Origin: Paramacrobiotus metropolitanus
Lineage: Eukaryota > Tardigrada > Eutardigrada > Parachela > Macrobiotidae
Reading direction: 5' to 3'
Assembly (NCBI RefSeq): GCF_019649055.1
Contig: NW_026570231.1
Coordinates: 558,001 to 622,000 of the forward strand
DNA: 64,000 nucleotides
Below the pieces are notes generated by a model. The model was not told where the DNA came from. It searched no databases and worked only from the letters and a program-made list of their open reading frames with translations. Positions within the stretch are counted from its first letter, which is position 1, and the number at the start of each line of letters is the position of its first letter. Positions 47,237 through 60,215 of this stretch are shown here, piece after piece. The position numbers and the translations under genes are program-made.

Positions 47237-49410
47237 TTACGGTAATCCGGTGGCCAGCGGCAAAGCGGGAATTGTGTCTTTGTCGAAATCTTCAAAATAC
47301 GGGTGCACCAATGCCTCGACAGCGAAAACTCGATCCGAAGGATTAAAGAAAAAACAACGCTGCAATATGAACACAATTTCTGATCTAGAAAGATCATGAC
47401 TGGTAACCGAACGGATATCGAATAAAATGCCATCACCACAATAGCAAAGTATGGCTTCGTTGAAATATCGCGTTTAGTCGCAAGTCATGAATTCTTCCAA
47501 CTTGCAGTAGAAGTACAGATAGCATGCTCACCTTCAGCAAATCATATGCATCCTCGTCCACGTCGCGCATATCATCCACATGTTCATGGAGAGTGTACGC
47601 CGACCAGCGCGGAAATGTGTCAGTCCAATTTGGTAATTCCGTAACTCCAGGCCAAATATCCTCATTAGGAGTTGACAATATGCTACAAATTACAATTATG
47701 TTTCATTTAAAGGACTTCATGCAAACTATGCCTATTACCGTCTGATGTTAGCGTTAACTAGGAACTAGAAGATTAAACAACTGCCGGAAAATGCACGCTG
47801 AAATGCATTAGCAGAGCGGAACACATGAAGACCTTCGTCGCGCGTTGGTCAACGTTTTTTTCCTGCACTCATGTCAGTGTCACAATAAACAAATCAATCG
47901 CTTTACCGTAAGATAAAATGTGTTTGTTATCATTATTCAGATCCCCTTACCTAAAGATTTTGAAACACTGGTCGATTTCCGAATCGCCTTCAAACAAAGG
48001 GTTCAGTGTCCACAGCTCCGCGAAGATGCAACCAATGCTCCATGTATCAACACCCAGGCCGTATAAACTTTCGCACGTCCCCAACAGTACTTCCGGCGAG
48101 CGATACCATAACGTCACAATCTGTAAGAAGCATTAAATACGAATAGCATTCACCACATGGAAAATATCATAATATCTGTAAGGGTAAACGAAAAACGGTT
48201 GACATCCACATTCACACTTACTTCGTGGGTTACACTGCGCATCGGCACAGAAAACGCTCGAGCCAGCCCGAAATCCGCAATCTTAATGCCCCCGTCCTTG
48301 GCCACAAGAATATTCTGCGGCTTTAAATCACGATGGATAATACGACGCGCGTGACAGAAGTTAATGCCATCCAAAATCTGGTACATGAAACTCTGCAAGA
48401 TCGACAACACTAAATATTTTCTCCCAACTGGTGTGATAAATTCAAAATCGATACATTAACATTTTTAGAATTTAGATGATATCCTACAACAGAAAATGGC
48501 AGTTCCGTACTAGCTACTGGAACAAACCGTTGAACGTACACGGCACTATGCAAAAAAAGCTCTTCCTTCGCCAAATTATTACTTTGATATCACTATAACA
48601 ATTTATTACAGAATTCGAAACATTGCTGTAATTTTTAGTGCACATACCTTAATCAAATCCCGGGGAATTTTATCTCCTTCTGCAACCGTATCCATGTAAC
48701 GTCTCATGTCAAAATCGATATACTCGAACACTAGATACAATTTGCCGACTTCCATAAGCGATTCGATGAGTCTACAACGGCCAAAAGCACTTGAAGGCAG
48801 AAACTAATGAACACAACATGCATTCCTACCTGACGATGCGCTTGTGCTCGAGTTCCTTAAGAGCACAGACTTCGCGGAGAGTTGTGGCTGGAATGCCCTG
48901 ATCATCGTTGATGCGTACTTTCTTCAAGGCGACGAAAGCGTTGGTGGATCTGTCCCGTCCCTTGTAAACAACTCCGTATGTACCTACAGCCAATAACAAT
49001 ATCGGATCTTAATTCTGGCACTTACTGATCCACTGCGCACTAATTAATTCCAAACTGAATATGCGATGGAGAATGTCCAGACTAGAGTAAACGTTCTATT
49101 ATTCTCCCATAGCGTAGTATCACATAATACGAAAAATAAGAATTATTAAGAGTACGATCCAAATCCCTGCGCAAAAATTGAGCTAAACCATACCTTCGCC
49201 AATCTTCTCGATTTTTGAATAGTTTTCGATACGATTAATCCTTCTTTTCGCGAATTCTTTCAGCGTAATCCTGTCGATGGCATCGCCATTGCTGGCTGAA
49301 GTAGGCTTTGAGCTCGAGGAGATTTCCAGCCCTCTCGCTGTTTTCAACGAAGTTCCCGTCGTTCCCGTTAAAATGGTTTTCTTTGTAGGCGGACGACTAG
49401 CCTTCATCAT
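47237..49410 (-). CDS. Cyclin-dependent kinase, CDK1/2-like, with diverged cyclin helix
   Basis: Seven minus-strand exons (49194-49410, 48830-48983, 48648-48771, 48222-48392, 47951-48120, 47532-47682, 47237-47359) give 369 residues. About 62 Ser/Thr/Lys-rich residues precede the kinase domain, which begins [20 protein letters not shown]74 and Y75 correspond to the inhibitory T14/Y15 of CDK1, and K93 in VALKK is the ATP-anchoring lysine. HRDLKPQN and DFGLARAF are intact, and the activating threonine is in [19 protein letters not shown]. The C-lobe retains [13 protein letters not shown]. The best overall match is the CDK1/CDK2 group. The cyclin-binding helix, PSTAIRE in canonical CDK1/2, reads PATTLRE here. 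With the long N-terminus this suggests a lineage-specific CDK using an unusual cyclin, not the canonical CDK1. Alternative upstream starts cannot be excluded. Confidence 0.88.
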
Positions 49411-51317
49411 GGGTATAAATTGGAGCAGAAGCTGACAACAGAAAACGGCTTCGTTAGAAACTGCCCAGACAAGTTACTATAGGTACTACGTCGCTTTTAT
49501 TATGCTTTTACCGGACTTCGATAATTTATCGTGCAATCTTTCTTAACTTGATAGAAATTTTATTCAAGGCTTAATTTAATACTCTGTACCTTCAAATTGA
49601 TTGCAGGAGGACAACCCAAAAACAGTCTTGGGTGTCTGCTTTCCCGAAATGCGCTATTAAAATCCGTAAAGTCTGGAATAACCATCCAGAGACCTGGCCG
49701 CCGTCCTAAAAACGGTTTGAAAATCACAAAAAAATCGTAACATTCAACTACATCCTTCCACTCCTTTCACTTTTCCTACGACTGGTATACAGGCAATCCC
49801 AGCGAAAATTTCTCCCAAATTACGCGTAGGTCACGATCAACACGCATTGTTTACTGTTTTACGCTTGTTTGCAATTTGGCAGTACTTTTCTTGATAGTTA
49901 TGACTGATCTTCTAAAAACCAGATCTACTCACTTTTTGTCCCAGGCGTCAATCTTCCACGAAAAAACTAATCTTTTATGAAATAAGTACGACAAAACAAA
50001 TAAAGACTAATGGTAGTCGTTCAAAATTCCCCAGTTCGCGATCGAAGATCAGCATAATATCAGACCGTTAAGGAAACTGGAGATCCTTAGTACTTCGTCA
50101 CAAAACAAAAAGGCAAATTTAACTTCAGACAGTAGTAAGTACTCGTATAACGTATCAGAACGTACAGACAGTAGTAGATGGCGTGCGGCACGATTCAAAC
50201 ACATTTCGCCGTTTTCCATTCATTTTGCAACTCATCCTGCCGCCTCCGGTTACCGTTGCCATTTTAAAGTTGAAGTGTTGTATTCGTTTTCATGATTTTA
50301 TCATGACCTATGTACATTCCTTTTAATAACTCATACTTGTATGGATTCATTAAATAATTATTATTAAATATGGAATAAGTTTTTTACAACTTTAAATACT
50401 CTGCTCATTACACGGATTACAGTAAGTAAATTCACGTTTGGAAAAACACTTACAGCTTTGTAATGTTATCAATTCATTGTAAGATTTTACAATTTTCAAC
50501 ATCTGTGTGATACCTTACGGCTGACGATACTCTCTAATGACTAATTATAATGGGCAATTAAGCAACTGTAAAGAATTGTAATCGGACTGGAACCCAGAAA
50601 ACCACGTATACCGTATACTAATTTTATGATTCAGAATTATAAACATCTATAAGCAATCGTAAAAGGGCACGATTGCTGCTTTTAGCTACAAAATAATTTA
50701 GAAGTTGTTATTATTAAGTAACTTTTTAGGCTGAAATCATATGGATCGGTGATCCGTACGCACGTGCATCAAACCGCTCTAATTATTAGATGCATAGCGC
50801 TGACTTCATATCTATACTTCATATGCAAGGTGGTCTATAATTATCCCAACTCATGTTTATAAATGTGCAGATTATGAATCATTTCCAAGCTTGCAACTGG
50901 TTTGGATAGTGCGAGATGAAAACGGCTACATATTTTAATCATGATGCATGCGCAGCAACAGCTCAAAGAATAACAAAATACTTATTGCAGTTGACAGTAG
51001 GTGAGTACAGACTAATATGTATTGCGGAACTTGTCTGTACTGCCCTTTCCGGTTGCCGTATTGCAATTGGTCAGTCATTTTATCGGCGACTCCATGCTAA
51101 TTTTATACTGCGGCCTGCCGCTCAAGCTGAAATGTCAAAGTGAAGAAATACGCTGCATGTACGTATGTACAATAGCTCCAGCGGTATATGTTCTTATCCT
51201 GCTTTAACCAAATTTACAAATTTAACACTTGCATAAAATTAAGAGGCTCTGAAGCGTGATTTCAATATTACTATAAGTGCAGATCAAAAAGCGAGCCTCA
51301 TCATCTTATGGTAAACC
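49411..51317. other. Intergenic, CDK / SoxE divergent flank
   Basis: 1.9 kb between divergent start codons, AT-rich especially at 50330-50720. It probably contains promoters and enhancers of both genes. The frames at 50916-51207 overlap each other without coding character. Confidence 0.4.
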
Positions 51318-54300
51318 ATGGCGGCACAACAATTTACCGTGGATAGACCGGAAAGATCCTGTGGGAATTTTTCGGAATCGATAAAAAAGTCAGACGCAAT
51401 TAATTCTAACCGCTCAGCTATGACCAAATCAGTTGCGGAATCAACTAGCGGTTCCGGTGACAGCAGTAAATGTCCACCTACCGATATCCGTAACGCCGTA
51501 GCGTCTATTATGCATGGTTATGACTGGACATCAATCCCCTTACCGACCCGCCAAACTCCGGGAGAGAAACGCATTCCCCACGTCAAGAGACCGATGAACG
51601 CATTTATGGTATGGGCACAGGCGGCGCGGAAAGAACTGGCCGAAAAGCATCCTCATCTGCACAACGCGGAGTTATCAAAAACACTGGGGATTCTATGGAG
51701 GTAAGCGTAATCATGGACGCATACGAAGTAATATACTGCCTTGTGACCTCTTATCGCTTGTCGTTTGTCGATGTTTCATTATCAAATCAAAAAAAATTAA
51801 TTTGAGAAGTTGTCCAAAAATCGAAGTTTCAGTGATACTGTTATAAAGAATTTTTTAGTTTTTAAAACAAGGAAATCTTGCGGGTAATTTATGAATGCGA
51901 TTATGCGTTATGTAGCTAGTGTCTCTGGGCTGCTTTAAAATTGTTGGGCGCAGCTTTACCTATGTATTTGTACGGCGTAAAACGATTTTTTTGCTCAGTT
52001 TTTAAATGTTTCATTGAATTCATTCTGTTTGCGTCGACATTTCTGTAAAGGGTACGAGTACCCGAGTAGGTAACGAACAAGTTAGACCATCCTGTGCGAT
52101 ACCGGGATCGACTGCTTATTCAGAACGTAATGAGTGTAGATGATAACGATAATCTCCTCGCTCGAGCCTTGTGGACTTTATTGTAAAATTTCCGCTCAAC
52201 AGAATTACGGCGGTTAATGCAAACGAAATTATAGCGCTAAACAAAACGCTCCTGGAAACGTGCATGCAGGATTACCGCGTACGTATACGGCATATCCTGC
52301 ACCGTTTTACTGGCTTAAAGGTCATACTCTTAAACCTTCTGCCGCGTTTTCGTCATAATGTGTGGCACAAAGCAGTGTGTTGGTAACAGAGACCATACCT
52401 GTAATCAAGAAAATAACTGTATGATGTCAAAATGAATATGACAACCTCTCGCCTTCTGTTATAGCATTAAGCTTGTGGTCGTCCACCAGAAAACTCGGGC
52501 TCGCGCTCCTCAACGTCAGTTACATATCAGTGTGTCTGTAATTTGTATCCACGATTTCTTGCTGGGTGTCTTTTTGAAAGACATACTTTGAATACTCCGG
52601 TCATCATTCTTTGCTTGAAGTTTAATTATCAATTAACCGTACCGACTCGTACGTGCTAAGTACGAATTTATTATTTTCATCTGTAATTAAGGCACAGTAG
52701 GCACAGTAGAAAACAAAAGCCATGGACAATAAGTAGTTGTCCAGTATAAGTATGGTTGAGACCTTTCCATAAAGATGTAGAATGTGGATTATGCACTGCC
52801 GCATGCAGCTTACACAGAAAAACTATCCTGTGAAAACGCTCATGATTCCTTGGATTATGTTGTTCACGGATTTTATTTGAATGAAAGAGTTTGAAAACAA
52901 GTGTTTTGACTGGATTTTCAATCTTTTGACTGCTTCAACCATTAAGCGTGAATGACAGTGTTGAAAAAATAATACAGAAGTATACCAAGTTTAAAAAGGT
53001 CACTCTAGCCGAAACTTATCTCTCGGCGTGGCCAGATAGTTAGTATCCGTTAAATATCATATTTCATTCATTGTGGTTAGAGGAAACCCGCTGAAATCCT
53101 CTTTGAGGTTCACTTTTTGCCTGTTGGTTAAAACTTGTTGATAGTAACATCGATATTTAACAAGCTAAAATAGATGACGAAAGTCTATCCATAAATTTGT
53201 AAATGCATGTAATAAGTCAATTGGACTAATTTAAGTATTGCACCTGTAGAGTTCAGAGGAGGTTCAAATCGTTTTAGGGATTTGGAAAAATTCGGATCAT
53301 TGGTCAACAGTGAACACCTCGATACCTCTAAGAGCTCTAACATACACAATTAGTTACGTACTAAAAAGCGATCGAAACCTTTATATGTCCACGCATGGCA
53401 TAATACACCATATCACTGTATTGCATTTTTGCGCCCTGGCCCGAATTCGAAGCTTCAACGTCCAGATTAAAATTATTGTCTGTATATGCGGCAGCTATAC
53501 GTACTGAGTTGCACTCTGATCATATTGGCACATTCTAAACATTAAACCGTAAGTATTTAAAGGTGTTAATGTAAGCCTTGCATGTTACCCGTGCTTTTGT
53601 ACGCATGAAACTGTATAATTGCTCCTCTTTTCGATCGAAAGGCACTGGTTTCGGAACTCACCCGTGATAACAGTGCACGAACATTATCTTGTGCTATAAG
53701 TAGTGTTTAGTAATCTGTCAATGACCCCTTTGAGTGCAGAGAAAGGTGGCAAGTCATTTATCCCAAAACCAACACATAATTGTCCTTAAATTATTGATTA
53801 CAGACCACTGCCGGCTGAATCGGAACCTGCGTGCGCCTCACTGTTTAGCGATTGCATTGTGTGGTTGTGGCAGTAAAGCCCCAACGAGCGAAACCATAAT
53901 TTCTTTACTACAAAAATTTTGCTTCAAGTTCTCACATCATAAAAATAATTTTTTAGTTTGCCGGGAAGCAACTTTTCGTGCACACATCGCCAGCTTTTAT
54001 CTGACAGATTGTTTAGGGCTTTGAAAGTTTGTATAAGTTTATTAGGTACGTAAAAGGTAAAAGTAATAGCATATGCGACCACTGGGCACCAAACAAGTAC
54101 TCTGTAGTTGCCGACTGCAGGTTTAATTAGTCGAACCTTGTACTGCATATCACTGCATTATTATTAGTATTGGTATGAAAGGTTCGACTAATTTGAATTT
54201 TGCAAGTGGTTTACATGATTGCTTCTTCATACACCGCATTACGACTTATTAGCACGAATGTGGATCATTAGTCGATTAGCAATTACAGTAGACTGCTTAC

Positions 54301-56978
54301 AGCAGTATTACCGATTATTGACTTAAGCAGAATATTCACAAGCGCAACGATCGATGAAGTTAAGTTTATTCCTATTGTTCGTCATCGATTCAACACATTC
54401 ATATTGTAAACATTTTACACTCATGTTCGACTTTGGCAGCGAACCGGTCTGTTGTGCTATAATTAAATTGGATAAAACTTCTTGACCCTACTTTTTACTT
54501 TGACGCTTACGTATTGATGCTTTGTAATAATTGTTTGCCTAAGAAATGGATGGCTGTTGCAGTTTTTCAATCCACTATCGCGGCACTTTGAGCTTGTGTA
54601 ATACATGGTCATTTCTTACATGTTATTGTTTATTTTCTTTAACCCGACCTATTGCAATGACATTTTAATATCAATAAATATGAGGGAAAGTGCGGCACTT
54701 TGTGTATATGCAAGCTGCAAGATGGACAGTGTAACTATTCAAAGCGATGCCGACATCTCGCCCGGCGCGTGCAGCAAGTTGGAAGTGGAGAGATTTCAAA
54801 TCGATAAACATTTACACCGCTTGCCGCTCGATTATACGGTTTCCCAGCTTGTGTTGCTACATGGTAGCTGCCTAGCTGTTACACTATCTATAAACTCTGC
54901 AGCGCTTTCGAAATACGTAAAAGCACTAAAAATGCAACAGGTAATGCGTGCTTTTGATTTGGACAACAACAGCGTGTGATTCTGAAAGATGAATTTAATA
55001 TTTTACAAATTACATGATATTTTACACCCAACTCTTACAGTTAATTCTGACATTCGCTGCAAACTCAGACTGTCTCCGCAATAACCATCGATCACCATTA
55101 CTTGTAGGTAATACTCTCCTAATTTTCAATAAAAGGAAACTGTATGTATATCTTGCAGTTGTAAGTTAATGAAAATTAAGCAGTTCTATGTACAGATAGA
55201 TTATCATCGTAGCTTGTATTACTTCCTACCTGGTAGAGCAAATACCGCTTTGGGTGTGGATAAAGCAGATTGGTTTGCAATTTGATGCAAAGCAAACCTT
55301 TGTTTACCATTGTGAACGCTGGCATAGCAGAATTATTTTGAATTTTTGTTTGATTTTACAATAGGTAAAGCTGGCAGCACGTTTGTAATTTGATTTTCAA
55401 CTTTTCCTCGATAAGCTTCGCATTCCAGCCACATTTAATCCATTTCTTACGTCTGTTGCCGTAATTTGATCCTGCATGCATGTGCTCAACGCAAATGTGC
55501 TTGCCTCCGCATCGCCGAAGTTTTAAATGAAAGTGGTTGAGGCAGGTACTAAAAGGCATCAGAGCAGGACGTATTAAAACCTATTTAACAGATTAAAATA
55601 TCTGCTCGTTCGGACGGTAGAATGTTGGCAGATTAACTAATACTATTAAGCAGTAGGTAGGATGCATCAGCAGTTATATTGTAATATGAGTAGTTGAGTA
55701 CTAACAATTGTTAAACGTCATAAATTCGCCGCATACGTAGAATAAGTTCTTTTGATGAATTCCTTTCTTAGTTTTTGGTTTTCAGGAGGATCCGATAAGA
55801 TCGTTTAATAGATAAATCAATCGTCTCACAAAATTAATTCAAAACTGTATATTTTTGGCCAGGCAAACCGACGACGACAAGAAGCGCGTATTTATTGAAA
55901 CAGCCGAATATTTACGCCTGCAGCACAAGAAAGACCATCCCGACTATAAATATCAGCCGCGCCGTCGGAAAACAAGCAAACGCTCCACAACTGATATTGC
56001 ATCCGGAAACGACGACAACGGCCATCTGGCTGGCAGTGAGAAGTCGTCAAAAGCAGTAAAAAAACAGCGCAAAATATACACATCACTCAGCAATGTTTAT
56101 GACGCCGTCCAAGAGCGCGATGCCTGCACACCGACATCGTCATTGTCCAATAGCTCGCACGAATCAGCCAATTCCCCCGCAGCACTGACATCGCAGCATC
56201 CACCTGTAACGGATGTCCTCTCTCTCATGATGACCTCCCCGCCATCTAAGCACATCTTTCCAACCGGCGCCGCACCGTCAAACTGTTTTGACGCTAGCAG
56301 TCTAATCAAACGGAACGCATATGTCCGTGAGGAAAAAAACGGTAGGTGAAGTAAATATTCCACTCGCAAATTAGCCGCAGCTGCCTCATTAAACTGTCGC
56401 CAGCGTGCAATTTTTGACATGCGCGAATGTCACACTGCGACCATATTCGTACACAACCGATTCATATGGTTGGCTTTTTGTCAGGCCTCAATGATTTACC
56501 ACCACCACCAAATCATCATCAGCCAATGGAATTTTTCACCACAGCCAGTTGCAGCTACCAAAATTCCGCGCATTTGACACCAGCAGCAGCCGGTCCGCTC
56601 GACGGCAATCTAAACGCTCCGTCAATGGACAATTTGGATGATGGGGAATTTGAACGCTACTTTACACCGGTGCAAATGGATAAAGGTCACTTTGGATCCA
56701 ATACCGTCACCAACTGGATGGGTCGGTATTGCTATCCCAGCGAACAGTACAGCAACAAATTCCCTACGGAAATGGAGAAGAATTGCAGCGATGTTCCTCC
56801 CAATGCCATGTACATCCACAATAATCGCCATTCAGGACAGTGTTTCGGAAATTTTCATCCGAACATGCTGAGCGAACCGCAACCAGTAGTGCACACATTG
56901 TATACTCACATTGCCGAACTGCCACTAACGCGATCTGGACCGCCTGCCAGCAGTGCCGACTGGCAAAACCTTAACTGA
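51318..56978 (+). CDS. SOXE: SoxE transcription factor (SOX8/9/10 group)
   Basis: SoxE factors are HMG-box regulators of neural, gonadal and mesodermal cell fate. Three exons in phase (51318-51700, 55863-56341, 56485-56978) give 451 residues. The HMG box begins [20 protein letters not shown], continues [20 protein letters not shown] and finishes [19 protein letters not shown]. The AQAAR and [10 protein letters not shown] signature is diagnostic of group E. Intron 1 splits the box directly after LGILWR. Residues before the box (about 65-80, [11 protein letters not shown]) resemble the SoxE dimerisation region. The exon 2-3 region is Ser/Thr/Pro/His-rich and probably activating. In the second half of the box, [17 protein letters not shown] replaces the usual LLNESEKRPFVEEAERL, an unusual divergence inside an otherwise conserved domain. 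Confidence 0.94.
51701..55862 (+). other. Long first intron of SoxE
   Basis: 4.16 kb, more than ten times the typical intron here, interrupting the HMG-box coding sequence. It has a GTAAGC donor and a GGCCAG acceptor. The frames inside (for example 54605-54979) have no family resemblance. Long first introns of developmental regulators often hold enhancers, which is the likeliest explanation. Confidence 0.7.
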
Positions 56979-59900
56979 AAACATTCAGATTCTTTGCTTT
57001 TATTTTTCGAAGGCTAATTTAAGTGTTTATTAGCAGGGCTTTTACTTTTCGAAATCTATTCGTATAGTAATACAATTTTGCCGGTTAATCAAGATGTATC
57101 AAGTGTTCTTATTTTACAGATGCCGCTTAACCTTTCTGCTGAATATCCATTGCTTGTTTGTCATGTTGTGTACATTAAGTAGTTCGTTTTCCTTCCTGAA
57201 GTATCCTTCTGTTTTGTTCTAGTTTACCGTTTTGTTGTAATGACGTCAAGTTTAAGTACGATTTGTTGGTGCATACGGGAACTATCTGTATAGCCAATGA
57301 TTTTTAATGTCGAATTATGAAGAAGAACTTCGTATTAACATCGATATACTTGTGTGCGCTTGCATTTATGTATTAATGCGCAGTTTATCGTATAGAATCA
57401 GCTATTGTTTCTGCATAATTTTAGCAATTGTCTGCTTCATTTGCATATACCCCAATCATCGGTCGCGTAAAAAGCAAGAATTTTAATCAGAGCTTTAAAC
57501 TCATTTAGAAATGTAAAAAAAGTGTGAATGACTTCTCACCTCGATGCACTCTCTCCCATCGCTGTTGGTATGTCTTTAACTCGGCCAGTCTGTTTAATCG
57601 GAAAAAAATCGTGATAAGGTTAGAAACACCTTTTCGTTAAGAAAAAATATGTGTACCAGCTTAATTTTATGATGCACTGCATGGTAAATGCATCTTGCCG
57701 TTGTAGTTCACTAGGCTAAAGCCGCAGCAGGAAACATATGGACACCACATAAACGTCGAAGATGGTATCCATTGCCATCCGCTGATCCGCTTATAATGTT
57801 ATACGTGATGGCTTCCATGAGCGGCCGCGAGCACGGATACGCTTCCTTGCACACGGCATGACTGCAGTCCGCTGCCGATCGTTGACATAAATTTCACATT
57901 TACCACAAAATTAATAAAGTGTAACACCCGACACATGTTGGCGGTGCACTAATTTGAAGAAGAGCCGAATGGTAACGCGCATGTCTGCGATTTGTAAATT
58001 TGCCGCCTGTCCAGTAGCCGCTCATCTGGGTAGGATAGAATGGATGGAATATTTTAAGGTTACGCTCAGCAAAGGAAAGGCGATTATAGATGGCTCGCGT
58101 TTCGAATAAAAACAACCATTAAAAATTAACGCCAGATCAGTCATACTCAGCCCACAGCTTAAATAATTATTAATCTCGTAATATGCATGTCCATATTGTT
58201 TGACCAAAAGTAAGTATAAACAGCCAGCAGATCATCTACGATCCGTAGACTACGGCAGCAAGTAATAAATTGTATCTACTGTATACGCTTTAAGTGTAGC
58301 ATTCGGCCTGGCCTGCGCAGGTAGTTAGAAACTGAACTTAAAAAAAAATTAATCATTAAAAAACAAGAAGTGCCCCACAGCGGCGGTAAATGTCATAATG
58401 CCAAATTTACAGGCATAACTTTGAAAACTGCTGCCGAAAATACAGCACATGAGGTTGCACAATATCCGGCACATCCGGGTGCGCATAGAAGATGAACGCC
58501 TGGAATACATAACATGCTTGAATAAAACGCTAAACTTATTTTAGCGGATGATTACGAGTTGCTAGGGATAGCTTGATATTACAAACAAACAAACAAAACA
58601 GCTTAAATTTTGTGTAAAAAAACACCTTTGTGTTGCGAAAATTCCTGGAGTATGCTCGCATTAAGGGTTTGAGTTTTCTTAACAGAAAGTGGTTGTTGCC
58701 GCTGCTTTCTAAAGTTTTGGAGATTTCGAATAGATTTCGGTGATGCAAAATAACCGACCAGTTGTCAATGTTGCATGCTTACTTTGTTACCTTGACGATT
58801 CAGATATTTTAAATGTTTGTTGGAGCAATGGTCCTTTTAAGGACTACACTGTAGCTGTATATCTACGCAACAACAACAACAACAAACAAAACAAACCACA
58901 GCTCAAAAACATTTTGATACTTTTTCACTATTGTTAAGCTACTACTACTGTTATTGTTATGTTCCCAACAACAACTTATAGTACTATCTGTACTACTATA
59001 GCTATAGTACTACTAATTACTTGGATTCTGCTACTTAATTAAAAAAATTATTTTCAAAGTTATCAAATCCCCTTGTTTTGCATTATTTCATTAATTTATA
59101 AAGCTGCCGGCTCTTATAATTTGCATATTGCATATCTACAAACAAAAATTAGATTAAGTAGTCACTGCAGTATTTCACCAACATTAAGCATTATTCATGA
59201 AACAGCTCAGCGTTCCCAACACAAACTACAGACGCACTGACAAATGTTGAACGTATACAAATTAATGCTCATCTTTTTCGTAATATCTATTCAACACTTT
59301 GTACTTAAAAACCCCTCCTCCCGTTTAAATACTTTCGTGGTCAGATTGTTCCTAGATCATGGTTCCAGTATAAAATAATTAATTTTTCTGGAAATAACCC
59401 ATGAGTAAAATAACAAAGACTTAGAAGTCTCTAATTTTTATCGAATAATGTAAGTCTCTATATATACATAAGTCTCTAATTATATCGAATTTGTATTTCT
59501 CTGATTTTGTATAACGGATTTGCGTAGTTTAAACAATGGATTTTGTATTTCTCGCTGTAAAAATTTATACTTTGCGGACGGTACAAATCACAACGAAGTC
59601 GAAAGATGTGGGCAAGAAATGAATATCATAAATTAAAAATTATAATTACGTAATTATTACTACAACTACCAATTCTTAATGTACTCATAATTACATTTTT
59701 ACTTAGGTAATTGCTACCGGGACAAGTGATTACATAAATCCTGGTATTACTTCAGTAGGAAACAAAATCTGGACAATCTACCAAGTAACTGGCTAGCGTC
59801 ACAAAAGGAGTACTCATACCATATGATTTTGGCAGCTACTATAGGGTTAGTGCTAGTAAAAATTTATTATTTTGATCTTTGTGGTAATAAATTCAGTAAA

Positions 59901-60215
59901 TTTGTAGTACAATATTTTCCATAGACACAGTCCAAACTTTCATGTTTTCACATTTCCCTTGTTTTAAAAACCGAATACCTTCTTAAAAATTACAGACAGG
60001 ATTTAATCTGATCCATATGTCGTGAATAGACCGTTTCCCACTTAGCGCAAAAGATAGCCATGATCTTCTCATGCCTTTTGCGACGATTTAACATTTGTTT
60101 AGAATATACTGTTGCAGCATCGACATACAGCAGGAATTGTTAATGCATATGATGTGTTTGTGATATGGGAACTGCCAGAAAAGTGTCCAGCTCGCAGTTG
60201 TTTCCAGCAGCTTCA
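56979..60215. other. Gene-poor intergenic region with microsatellites
   Basis: 3.2 kb, the longest stretch here with no gene call. It contains an (ACAA)n tract near 58580-58600, a (CAA)6 tract at 58868-58885 followed by CAAA repeats, and CTA/GTA-rich sequence at 58940-59020 that includes the palindrome TACTATAGCTATAGTA. I see no coding or RNA gene. It may hold SoxE 3' regulatory DNA. Confidence 0.45.
58868..58885. repeat. (CAA)6 microsatellite
   Basis: Six CAA units, continued by imperfect CAAA units to about 58897. Confidence 0.85.

Noticed and set aside
53250-53285. Possible tRNA B-box (GGTTCAAATC)
   Set aside because: I could find no A-box, anticodon stem or acceptor stem around it.
54605-54979. 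124-codon frame inside the SoxE intron
   Set aside because: Short, without a domain or supporting splice context; expected by chance in 4 kb.
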